From the NCBI GenBank assembly GCA_013306675.1, contig JABLUY010000010.1, positions 1 through 64,000 on the forward strand: DNA of 64,000 bases. The letters run 5' to 3'. Within the stretch, counting starts at the first letter, position 1. Each line of letters begins with the position of its first letter. The position numbers and the translations under genes are program-made. Below the pieces are notes generated by a model. That model saw nothing but the letters and a program-made list of their open reading frames with translations. It made no database searches and was not told the origin of the DNA. The stretch comes from Thraustochytrium sp. TN22 (lineage: Eukaryota > Sar > Bigyra > Thraustochytrida > Thraustochytriidae). Of this stretch, positions 28,880 to 38,033 are shown piece by piece.

Positions 28880-28923
<44 letters not shown>
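27927..28923. promoter_or_regulatory. Divergent region, BCAS3 / CDK-like kinase
   Basis: About 1 kb between divergent starts. It holds three near-perfect 17-bp tandem repeats (28274-28324), and a long GGC run (about 28880-28921) abuts the kinase ATG and would lie in its leader. Antisense and sense open frames here lack recognisable domains. Confidence 0.4.
28274..28324. repeat. Three 17-bp tandem repeats
   Basis: Units read CACTGCTGGCCTGCAAG, identical twice, with one change in the third. There are no spacers, so this is a minisatellite and not a CRISPR array. Confidence 0.9.
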
Positions 28924-28924
<1 letters not shown>

Positions 28925-30084
28925 TGGCGTCGTCGGCCGCGGGGCTGGCGGCCGCGGGCGAGGCGGAGGGCGGCGGCCCGAGCGGCGGGCAGGGCGGCGG
29001 GCAGAGCGGGCAGAGCGGCGGCGCGGGCGGCGAGTACAGCCTGGTGCGGCGCGTGGGGCGCGGCGGGTTCGCGCAGGTGTTCGTGGCGACCAAGAAGGCG
29101 TGGCCGTCGGAAGCGGCCGTGGCCATCAAGCGGCTCAAGAAGTCGAGCGGCGGGCGCAGCGGCGTGAGCCCGCGCGAGCTGGCGGACCGCGAGGTGCGGT
29201 GCATGCGCGCGCTGGAGCACCCGAACGTGCTGACGCTGCTGGAGGTCTTCGAGGTCAAGGGCCGCGTGCACCTGGTGCTGCCGCTTTGCAGGTGGGACCT
29301 GGAGGCGGTCATCGCGGACGAGGCGGCGCGCCTCAACCTGGCCGACGTCAAGTGCTACGCGCTGGGCATGCTGCGCGGGCTGGCGCACTGCCACGAGCGC
29401 GGCATCTTGCACCGCGACATTAAGCCCAACAACGTGCTCGTGGGCTGCGACGGCCACATCAAGCTGTGCGACTTGGGCAGCGCGCGCGAGGCGCTCGACG
29501 AGGCGGGCAAGCTGACGCGCCAGGTCGTCTCGCCCGTGTACCGGTCACCAGAGCTCATCTTCGGCCAGGACCCATATGGGGACAAGGTCGACATTTGGGC
29601 TGCCGGCTGCGTGCTGGCCGAGATGCTGGGCCGCAAGGTGCTCTTCGAGGGCCGATCCGACATTGACCAGCTCGGCAAGATCTTCAACGTGCTGGGCTCG
29701 CCCACGGACGAGGATGCCGTGCCGCTGCGGGCCATGCCGTTTTTCATTAACTTCAAGAACACGCCGCCGCAGGACCTCGCTCCGCTGCTCTTTTCGCGGG
29801 AGGACCTCGATGACGTCACGGACGAGGCCCGCGACACCACGCTCGACCTCGTGCGCGGGCTCTTCCGCTTCGATCCGGCGCGCCGCCTCTCGGCGCGAGA
29901 CGCGTGCGAGCACGCCTTCTTCACCTCGGCGCCCACGCCGACGGCCGTCGCCAGCCTCTCGGAGCCGCGCTCGCTCGAAGACCGTCCGTACGCCAGCGAC
30001 GACGACGCAGCCGACGCCATCGAGGCCGCCTCGCTCTCAGATTCCTCGCTCTCCAGCTGGGGCGCCTCCAACGCGGACGAATGA
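28924..30084 (+). CDS. CDK7-like CMGC protein kinase
   Basis: A 386-residue Ser/Thr kinase. After a Gly/Ala-rich leader come the glycine loop GRGGFAQVF (residues 45-53), catalytic Lys69 (AIKRLKK), the C-helix segment SPRELADREV, HRDIKPNN (163-170), the magnesium motif DLG (183-185), the activation loop with Thr198 (KLTRQVVSPVYRSPEL), and the CMGC-type continuation YGDKVDIWAAGCVLAEML. FEGRSDIDQLGKIFNVLGSP and LVRGLFRFDPARRLSARDACEHAFF fit the CDK/CDK7 lobe. CDK7 is the CDK-activating kinase and TFIIH subunit. TRQVV matches CDK7 THQVV, but VVTRWYRAPEL has become VVSPVYRSPEL and DFG is DLG, so this may be a divergent CDK7 or a lineage-specific CDK. The acidic Ser-rich tail has no known domain. 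Confidence 0.8.
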
Positions 30085-30392
30085 GCTTCAGCGGCCCACG
30101 TGCGCCCATTTTCATCCCATCCCCATCCCACTGACTGAGCCTGACCGGAGTGAGCGTGAGCGCGGCAAGCGCAGTGACATGCATCTTTGCCTCAAGCATA
30201 CGCGCATACAAGCGTGTGCGCGCAGCACATGCAGAGTCATGCGTCTTCGCCTCACGCGCACGCGCATACACAAGCATCATGGTATAAATCTGCAGCCATC
30301 GATCGAGCTCTGCATCGCATCGATGTCAACTCAAAACTGTATTTTTTTCACCTGCAACCATGCATCACTGCTTTTGGAGGCAACTTGTGCGA
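30083..30392. repeat. Tandem duplication, copy 1 (310 bp)
   Basis: The unit begins inside the kinase stop codon and covers its presumed 3' UTR. It contains GTATAAAT (near 30284) and a poly-T run. It matches the next 310 bp nearly base for base, apart from a short CATCCC length change and T-run length. Confidence 0.9.
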
Positions 30393-30702
30393 GAGCTTCA
30401 GCGGCCCACGTGCGCCCATTTCCATCCCATCCCACTGACTGAGCCTGACCGGAGTGAGCGTGAGCGCGGCAAGCGCAGTGACATGCATCTTTGCCTCAAG
30501 CATACGCGCATACAAGCGTGTGCGCGCAGCACATGCAGAGCCATGCGTCTTCGCCTCACGCGCACGCGCATACACAAGCATCATGGTATAAATCTGCAGC
30601 CATCGATCGAGCTCTGCATCGCATCGATGTCAACTCAAAACTGTATTTTTTTTTTCACCTGCAACCATGCATCGCTGTTTTTTTGGAGGCAACTTGTGCG
30701 CA
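30393..30702. repeat. Tandem duplication, copy 2 (about 310 bp)
   Basis: Second copy of the kinase 3' flank, again with GAGCTTCAGCGGCCCACG at its start and GTATAAAT inside. It ends at CAACTTGTGCG before unique sequence with an echo of ACCGGAGTGAGCGT near 30719. High identity suggests a recent event. Confidence 0.9.
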
Positions 30703-30903
30703 CACGAGTGTCGCGCGAACCGGAGTGAGCGTTGTTGATGCAAACGTTTTTGGCGCGCGGTCACGGTCCGCTCACGAAAGTTCGTGGACAACACTGCAGA
30801 CGTAGTTCAACCATGCATGTTTATCTCACGCACACGCGGCGCATGCGCAAGCATCATCCATCGACAGAGCGAGCGATTCTTTTGCACACCGCAGTCATGG
30901 CAA

Positions 30904-32097
30904 TCACTGATCTGGCTGCTTCTGCAGACAGGCCATGAGCCGGCCGGCGTCGACGCCGTCGCGCGCGAGCGCCGCGCGGATCGCCTCGAGCGCGTCCTCC
31001 TCCGCCGCCGAAAGTGGCGGCTGAAAGCCCAAGTTGCGCGCCACGCGGTCCACCACCGCGCGCTGCGAGGGCTGCAGCGCCTGGTACGCCCAAGCGTCCG
31101 CCTCGGTCAAGTACTCGTCAACGGCCCGCGACTTGACGCCGGTGAGCGCCTCGACCACTGCCAGACCGCAGAACGGGCTGTACGCCTTGGAGTAGCCGCC
31201 CTCGTGCGCGAAGACGATGCGGCCGCCGCACAGCTCGCCGGCCGCCTCCTTGAGCTGGCGCGCCATGTCGCCAAAAGCCTTGCTGGTCAGCATCATGCGC
31301 GCCAGCGGGTCCACGTAGGACGCGTCGTAGCCGGCGCTCACCAGCACAAAGTCTGGCTTAAAGGCGCGCAGCGCCGGCAGCACCACCTCGGCCATGGCGT
31401 ACGCGTAGGCGCCCGTGCCGGCGCCCGGCGGCAGCGGCAGGTTGATGGTCGTGCGGCCCTCCTCGCCCTCCATGACGGCGCCGCGGTCTTGCGGGTAGTT
31501 GTTGTCCTGGTGCATGCTCACAAAGAGAAACTCCGCGTCGCCCTTGGCCGCCGTCTCCGTGCCGTTGCCGTGGTGCACGTCAAAGTCCACGACCGCGACG
31601 CGCTGGTGGCCCAGCTTGCGCGCGTGCAGCGCCGCCACCGCCACGTTGTTGAAGATGCAGAAGCCCATGCCGCGGTCCGGCTCCGCGTGGTGGCCCGGCG
31701 GCCGCACCAGGCAGTACGCGTTGCGCACGCGGCCCTCGTGCACCGCCTCCACGGCGGCCAGCAGCCCGCCGCACGAGAGCACGGCCAGCCGCCAGCCGTC
31801 GTGGCCCAGCCGCGCCATCTCGCCCGTGTCGCCGCCCAGCTCGCGCTCGCTCACCTCGCGCACGCGGTCCACGTACGCCTCCGTGTGGAAGTACAGCAGC
31901 TCCTCGCGCGTCGCCTCGCGCGCGCGCAGCCGCTGCGTCGCCTCCAGCGCGCCGCTCACCGCCAGCAGCGAGTGCAGCCGGTGCTTTGCCTCCGCATTCT
32001 CCCAGTGCTCGCCCGGCTGCGTCCACGCGTCGAAGCTCACCGACCCGGCCTCGTGCCACAGGTACGCCTCCTCGAACACGTACCCGGTCTCCGCCAT
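30904..32097 (-). CDS. Class II-type histone deacetylase
   Basis: A 397-residue zinc-dependent lysine deacetylase. It has the arginase/deacetylase motifs in order: FHTEAYVDRV, LVRPPGHHAEPDRGMGFCIF (catalytic His pair), NNVAVAALHA, VAVVDFDVHHGNGTE (Zn ligands Asp and His), LVSAGYDASYVDPLARM (third Zn ligand Asp) and VFAHEGGYSKAYSPFC (transition-state Tyr retained). The retained Tyr argues for real activity. PPGHHAEPDRGMGFC is characteristic of class II enzymes and of bacterial HDAC-like amidohydrolases. The N-terminus has no targeting signal, so location is unclear; substrates could be histones, tubulin or polyamines. The frame extends to 32262 through a pentamer repeat, so Met at 32097 (MAETGYVFEEAYLWHEAG) is preferred. 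It converges on the kinase gene across the duplicated 3' region. Confidence 0.88.
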   Translation of the reverse strand: MAETGYVFEEAYLWHEAGSVSFDAWTQPGEHWENAEAKHRLHSLLAVSGALEATQRLRAREATREELLYFHTEAYVDRVREVSERELGGDTGEMARLGHDGWRLAVLSCGGLLAAVEAVHEGRVRNAYCLVRPPGHHAEPDRGMGFCIFNNVAVAALHARKLGHQRVAVVDFDVHHGNGTETAAKGDAEFLFVSMHQDNNYPQDRGAVMEGEEGRTTINLPLPPGAGTGAYAYAMAEVVLPALRAFKPDFVLVSAGYDASYVDPLARMMLTSKAFGDMARQLKEAAGELCGGRIVFAHEGGYSKAYSPFCGLAVVEALTGVKSRAVDEYLTEADAWAYQALQPSQRAVVDRVARNLGFQPPLSAAEEDALEAIRAALARDGVDAGRLMACLQKQPDQ

Positions 32098-32162
32098 CTC
32101 CTCAGGCTCGCGCGGCGCGATGCGGAGCGCCGCTCTGCTGCTCGCAGTCACGACGCGGCGCT

Positions 32163-32210
32163 GACGCGACGCGACGCGACCCGACCCGACCCGACCCGAC
32201 CCGACCCGAC
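32163..32210. repeat. (GACGC)3(GACCC)6 pentanucleotide repeat
   Basis: An almost perfect run just upstream of the HDAC start. It is in the same pentamer family as ACTCG at 1631-1650. Confidence 0.92.
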
Positions 32211-32750
32211 TAGTCGCGCCGCGGCACTCGCAGATCGGGGTATGCCGCTCGTCGTTGGTCAACTTGATCTTGGCCGCGGCTCGCGGGACCCTCGGTCACG
32301 GTCCTGGTTCCAGTGCACGGGCACGGGCAGGAGGAGGCGCCGAGGATGGTCAAGGTCAAGGTCCGCGTCGGGGGCGTGGCTTGCAGCGTGCTCGAGGACC
32401 TGGCTGACGACCTGCCGGTGGGGTCCTGCTGCAGCCCGGCTGCAGCTGGCGCAGCTCGCAAGTGAGGATGAGGGAGCGCGGCTCCTTCTTTGCAGCCACG
32501 CCGCGCAAGCACGACCAACTTCAGGTGAGCGGCTTGCGCCGACGGCAAGAAGCCGCCATCAGGCCTCGGCGGCCTGGCTGTGAATGAAGGAAGAGTTTGA
32601 GGTTGCTGCTGCCTCGCTACGTCGGCATCAGCGCCCGAATCCTACAAACTCGTCAGTGAAGCGAGCGTGCGGCTCAGATTATGGCATCACTGTAAATTAC
32701 CGCTCGGAAACACTACCTGACATCATGTCGCCATGCCGCCATTTAGCTAG

Positions 32751-32768
32751 CTAAGTTAGCTAACTTAG
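32751..32768. repeat. 18-bp perfect palindrome
   Basis: CTAAGTTAGCTAACTTAG is its own reverse complement and is preceded by a TAGCTAG tract. Half-site-like sequences recur near 41269-41279 and 47940-47955. Confidence 0.9.
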
Positions 32769-34022
32769 AGCTCGTTCGAATCGCTGCTGGACCATCCTTG
32801 GCATCCGAGGCATGAAGTATCTCCACGCATGCACTGGAGATGATGAGCGGCAACAACGCGGTGACGAAAGAGGCTGACTCGTGTGAACGCCCTCCTACGC
32901 GGACGGCCACAACCACAACAACGAGTCCAACAACGTGCCCGGCATCCTACAGATGGACGATGCGTCCCTCATCTCTCTTCGCGGCTGTTAGCGTCGAGAG
33001 AAGACAAGCGACGCGCAAGGCGGCGTCCCGCGAAAAAGACTCGCTACGTTGGCAGCCCTCACCGGCGCGCCAAGGCGCGCGCCCTGCACTGCAAACTAGC
33101 GCAAACTACTCCTCGTAGTAGCGCACAAAAGTCCCCACCGTACGTCCGCGGACCCCTTTCTGCGGTTCTGCGTGAGGCTCGCCTCCCAATCCTCTCCAAG
33201 GTCTCCCAGTCCACCTCTCGGCGCCCCTGCGCCCCGTCAAATCGCACATCCTGTGCTCCTCCACCTCCACCCCTCCCCCACCTCCTCGGCCTCCTCCGCC
33301 ACCCCTCCCGTCCCTCACCATCCTCTCGCCCTCCATGCTCACCACTCATTATAGGCCCTGCACGTCTCCCATCCCAGCTCCCTGGAATTGCCTTCCCCGG
33401 GCCGCCGCTCGCTCAATTCTTCGCCTTTGGCGGCGCGGGGGCGCGCACATTGCAGCCCGGGCCGCGCTCTCCGCGGGGCCGGCGCGCGCGGCGCGGCGGC
33501 CGCGCGTCGCGGCGCGCGGGCCCGCGCCGCGCGCGCCGCGCCGCGCAAGGCCGTGCAATGCACTGCACTGCACTGCACTTTGGCAAAGCGGGCGGCGATG
33601 GCCCCTTTGTGGGTGGCGCGCGTTTAGGCGGTTGGCTTTCATTGGCGCTGGCGCCGCGACCCGCGCGGCGGCAGAGCGCAGCGCGGCGCGCGGGCGCGGG
33701 CGCGCGGCAGCCGGGCTCGCGCGGCGCGCGCGGCGCGGCGGGCGGCGGCGGGGCCTCTGCCGCGCGCGGCCGGCCGCGGCGAAGAGGGCGAGCAGGCGGA
33801 AGGCGCGGAACCGGGACCTCGCGGCGCCAAGGCGCGCCAAGGCGCGGCGAGGCGAGGGCGCGCGGGCGGCGGCGCGCGCGCGGGCGCGCGCGGCGCGCGC
33901 GGCGAGGAGGAGAGAGGCGAGGAGGAGAGCGCGGAGAGAGGGATAACAGAGCGCTAGGCAGGCGGCTGGAGCGCGAAGCGAAGCGGCGGGGAGGCAGCGT
34001 GCGCAGCGCGTGCAGCGCGCAG

Positions 34023-34079
34023 CACGGCACGGCAAGGCAAGGCAGGGCAAGGCAAGGCAAGGCAAGGCACGGCACGGCG
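34023..34079. repeat. (GGCAA/GGCAC)n pentanucleotide repeat in Pumilio leader
   Basis: Eleven GGCA-based pentamers, mostly GGCAA and GGCAC, end about 70 bp before the Pumilio ATG. Confidence 0.88.
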
Positions 34080-34131
34080 ACGGAGAGGGCGCCGCGGCAG
34101 GATTGCGCGCTCCGCGAGGCGGCGCGGGACC

Positions 34132-34139
34132 TGTACATA
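34132..34139 (+). promoter_or_regulatory. Candidate Pumilio response element (TGTACATA)
   Basis: The octamer fits the Pumilio consensus UGUANAUA exactly. It lies eight bases before the presumed start codon of the Pumilio gene itself, so it would be in the 5' leader of that mRNA. Binding is inferred. Confidence 0.4.
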
Positions 34140-34147
34140 GAGGAGGA

Positions 34148-34551
34148 ATGACGACGGCTTCCTCCAAGGGCCCGTTCGCGCAGCAGGAGTTTGCGCGCGC
34201 CAAGGACACGGCGCTGGGCGCGCCGCATGAGACCAACGCGGTGCCGGATGTGCTGAGGTCCTCGTCGGCGCCGCCAGACGGCCAGCACAACCACGCGGGC
34301 GGCAGCGCCAATGGCGCTGTGGCAGCGGCGGCGGCAGTAGCAACCGCAGCTGCTGACGGTCTGGCCGGGCCCGCCTTTCTTGGCGCGGACCGCTCTGGGG
34401 CACGGTCCGTCACGGGCGGCGGCCGCGGTCTGGGCGAGTCCGCGGCCGCAGCTGCTGCCTCTTCCACGGACACGACCCCTGGTGCTGCCGCTGGGGCGCT
34501 CGACTCCAGCGTGGGCCAGGCGCTCGCTGTGGCCAAGAAGCAGCAGCAACA

Positions 34552-34582
<31 letters not shown>

Positions 34583-37423
34583 CAACAACAGCCGCAGCAG
34601 CTTCCGCAGCAAGATGCGCACACAATGCACATGCACATGCAACAACAACAGCAGCAACAACAACAACAGCAACAACAGCACTTTGCATATGGAATGGCAA
34701 ACGGGGCCTTCCAGGGCGGCGCATCATCGCAACTGTACCAATACATCCCGTCGCCCGCCATGCACCCAGTGAGCCTCAACATGATGAGCATGAACCCACC
34801 GCCAAGCCCGGGCCTCTTCCCGGCGCAGTTTATGCAGGCCGCGCCCAGCCCGTACCTCGGACCGGCCTCGCTTAGCCCCTTCCCGGCCACGCCGCTCATG
34901 CAGCCCGGCGCGGCCTCTCCGACCGGCGCGCAGTTCGACTTCTTTGCGGCGGCGGCACAGCAACAACAACAACAGCACCACCATCACCACCAACAGCACG
35001 GTGGGGACGGCGTGGACCTTAGCGCCGCAGCGGCACCGAGTCCGGGGCCTTCGCCCTTCCTCCACCCTCTACTGCCGCAGTCGCTGCTTGGCACGCCCCC
35101 CACAACGGCGATGCAGGCGCAGCACATGTACCGGCACCTGTACGGCCAGAGCCAGACGCAGCCGTTGTCCTCCACCAAGCACGGCGGCGCGGACGCGCAT
35201 CACGATCGCGCGCAGGGGCGCGCGGAGTCCTCGCTCGGGCGATCTGCGCGCAACACGGTGTCCGAGCCGGCCGAGATGCCGCCGTCGCTTGGCATGCCGA
35301 CGCTGCACCTGAGCCAGGACGGCTCCAACGGGAACGATGCCGCGGCCTACGACATGGGCGGGGCGGCGGCCTACATGCACCAGCAGCACCAGCACCCGCA
35401 GCACATGCACGCGCAGCACCCGCAGCACCAGCACCCGCAGCATCACCACCAGCATCACCAGCAGTCGCACTACGCGCAGATGCCGACCATGGTGCAGTAC
35501 TCGCCGGCCTTTGGGCCGTCCGGATTCGCCATGTACGCGTACGCCGGGCCGCCGCAGGCGCAGTACTACGCGGGCCCGGGCTATGCGCCGCAGCCCTCGA
35601 GCCCGGGCATGGTGCCTGCCGACCTCATGTCGCCGACCATGGCCATGCCGTCCATCGCGCAGCTGCCGCCGTCGGCGGCACAGACCTCGCCTGCCGGCCA
35701 GAGCAGCGGCGCGCGGTACCTATCGTCGACCGCCCCGTCGGGCGGCGCCTCGGCCGGGTCGGCCGCGCCGTCGCCGCGGTCCGCACACAGCGGCAACGAC
35801 GACGCGCGCGCCCGCCACCGCGGCGGCCTCGAGGTGGACACGTCCAACCTGGACGGCGACGCCGACGGCGGCTCCGGCCCCTGCAATTTCTTGGAGAAGC
35901 TGCACAGCAAGGTCGGGGTCTCGCCGCGGAGCACGAACGGGAACGGCGGCAGCGGCAGCGCGCGCGGCAGCCGCGAGAACGGCGGCGTGGGCGGCCGCGG
36001 CAGTGGCGCGCTCGGCGGCGGCCGCGGCAACGGCGCGAACGGCCTGGGCCCCTCCCCGTCCTCGGCCTCGTCCTCGTCCATGGTCGGCGCCGGCAACGCC
36101 AAGCGCGACAAGAAGGCCGTGCCCTCCTTGGCTGACGTGGAGTGGGGCCTGCGGTCGATCCGCGGCCAGGTCGTGGAGTTTGCCAAGGACCAGCACGGCA
36201 GCCGGTTCCTGCAGACGCAGCTGGACTCCTCCACGGTGTCGGACGAGGACAAGGAGAACCTCGTGGAGGAGATCCTGCCGCACGCGCGGCGCTTGTGCGC
36301 CGACGTCTTCGGCAACTACACGATTCAGAAGCTGCTGACGCACGGCGCCACAACGCCGGCGCAGCAGGAGCAACTCGTCAAGGTGGCCATCGAGGGCCAC
36401 ATGGTCGAGCACAGCAACGGGGGCTACTCGTGCCGTGTCATCCAAAAGATGATCGAGTGCGTCTTCTCCGAGGAGGGCGAGGAGGCGGCGCGCGCGCTGC
36501 AGCCGGGCGAGCCCGGGTCCACCTTGTATTCAGTCGCGTACCAGGACCAGCTCCTGCGCGAGCTCGACGGCCACGTCATCAGCTGCGCCTGCTCCAACAA
36601 CGCCAACCACGTGCTCCAGAAGCTGCTCGAGTGCGTGCGCCCGCTCTCGCGCATCGACTTCATCTTCGAGGCCTTCAAGGGCAACATGGTACAGCTGTCC
36701 ACGCAGTCCTACGCCTGCCGCGTTGCGCAGCGCGCCATGGAGAATGCCGAGGACGACCGCCTGGAGCCGCTGCTCGCCGAGATCATGGCCAACGTTGAGG
36801 TCCTCATCCAGGACTCCTTCGGCAACTACGTCACCCAGCACATTATCCAGCACGGCGATCCCAACACGCGCCACGGCTGCCTCAGCCGCCACCGCGCGGA
36901 CCTTGTTCACATCGTGCAGACCAACCTCTTGCGCTTCTCGCAGCACAAGTTTTCCAGCAACGTCGTCGAGCGCTGCCTCGAGTCCGGCAACAAGGCCGAG
37001 CGCCGCCAGCTTATCGCGCGCATGCTCGAGCTCGACCGTGGCAAGCCCTCGCGCGGGGGCGCGGGCGGCGCTGCGGCCGGTGGCCAACCGCGCACCCTGC
37101 TTGAGGTCATGATGACTGACCAGTTCGCCAACTACGTCATCCAAAAGGCGCTTGAGGTCGCTGAGCCCGACCAGCGCGAGCAGCTCGTTGCCATCATCCA
37201 GCGCAACGCCGGCACTCTCAAGCGTCTCACCTATGGCCGTCACATTCTCAATAAGCTCGAGCTCAACGCCCGCTCTGGCGGCTCCCGCCGCGGTCGCCGC
37301 AACAACAACGCTGGTGGCAATGGTGGCACAACGCCTACCAATGGCGGCAATGGCGGCGCGAGCTCCTCTTCCAACAACAACAACAACAACAATCACCACG
37401 GGGCCCGTTCGCAGCGCTCGTAA
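34148..37423 (+). CDS. Pumilio-family (PUF) RNA-binding protein
   Basis: A 1091-residue translational repressor that should bind mRNA 3' UTRs in the cytoplasm. The C-terminal Pumilio homology domain (from about residue 663) has eight repeats with readable RNA-code residues: R1 HGSRFLQ, R2 GNYTIQ, R3 YSCRVIQ, R4 NANHVLQ, R5 YACRVAQ, R6 GNYVTQ, R7 SSNVVE, R8 ANYVIQ. Read R8 to R1 these specify UGUAUAUA, the same as human PUM1/2. An acidic insert (EEGEEAARALQPGEPG) follows repeat 3. The N-terminal 650 residues are low complexity: poly-Gln blocks (near 34525-34710 and 34960), His/Gln-rich blocks near 35370-35470, and Pro/Met-rich sequence, typical of granule-forming regulators. Upstream in-frame sequence to 34010 is repeat-derived, so Met at 34148 is chosen. 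Confidence 0.92.
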
Positions 37424-38033
37424 AATTGGACGTCGGACCGGAGTCACTAGCCTTAGCTGTTGCTTTGCTTGCTTGCAAATATTTGCCTGCGCTTTTCTGC
37501 TTCTGCTTCTGCTGCTCCTTCTTCTTACCTTCGACGGTTTCTCCGCTTGTCCCGCTGAAGAATGCCAGTAGCCCTGACGGTCTCAGGCTGATCCGAGTCG
37601 AGCGACGCCGCTCAGGCGGCACCAACTGCCACCAAAACGAAGCCAAAACCAACAGGCATGGCAAATTCCCGCCCGCCCGCCCAGCTCGCTCGCCTAGCTA
37701 GCTGGCGCTCTCCTCTCCGAGCTGCAGGCAGTGCAGGCAGCGGCTGCCAGCAAGAGTTCGTTCACAATTTTACACATTTATTTCCTGGTGACTGACGAGC
37801 ACTTCACGGTACAGGCCGGTTCAACGGCACTGCGACGTGGCCCCAGCCGGCGCGTTCGGTAGGGGGGGCGCCATTGTCCAGCCCTCTTATCGCTGCTTCC
37901 AATCTGCGGGGGCAAACAACTCTGGCGGCGACTCGACGCAGGTACCAGCCAGTGCAGCGGGTTATGGTGGTCTAGAGAGGCGCGCGACCCAGACGACGAG
38001 CATCAGCTGCACCGACAGCAGCAGGCAAGCAGG
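37424..38033. other. Intergenic region, Pumilio / four-helix membrane protein
   Basis: About 610 bp between two plus-strand genes. A pyrimidine-rich patch with TTGCTTGC and CTTCTGCTTCTG short repeats lies near 37455-37535, and a CTAGCTAGCT tract at 37694-37706. Nothing coding was recognised. Confidence 0.4.

Larger units (their letters stand above)
32098..34147. promoter_or_regulatory. 2-kb divergent region, HDAC / Pumilio
   Basis: No convincing gene. Contents in order are a GACGC/GACCC pentamer run, the 18-bp palindrome at 32751-32768, a C-rich plus-strand patch (33150-33340), a TGCAC pentamer run near 33559-33580, a very GC-rich block, and a GGCAA/GGCAC run leading to the Pumilio start. 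The C-rich and GCG blocks are long and could be the Pumilio promoter and leader. Confidence 0.4.

Noticed and set aside
30280-30600. TATAAAT elements in the 310-bp duplicates as promoters of unseen genes
   Set aside because: No downstream reading frame of note in either direction except the 3' end of the HDAC gene; kept only as part of the repeat description.
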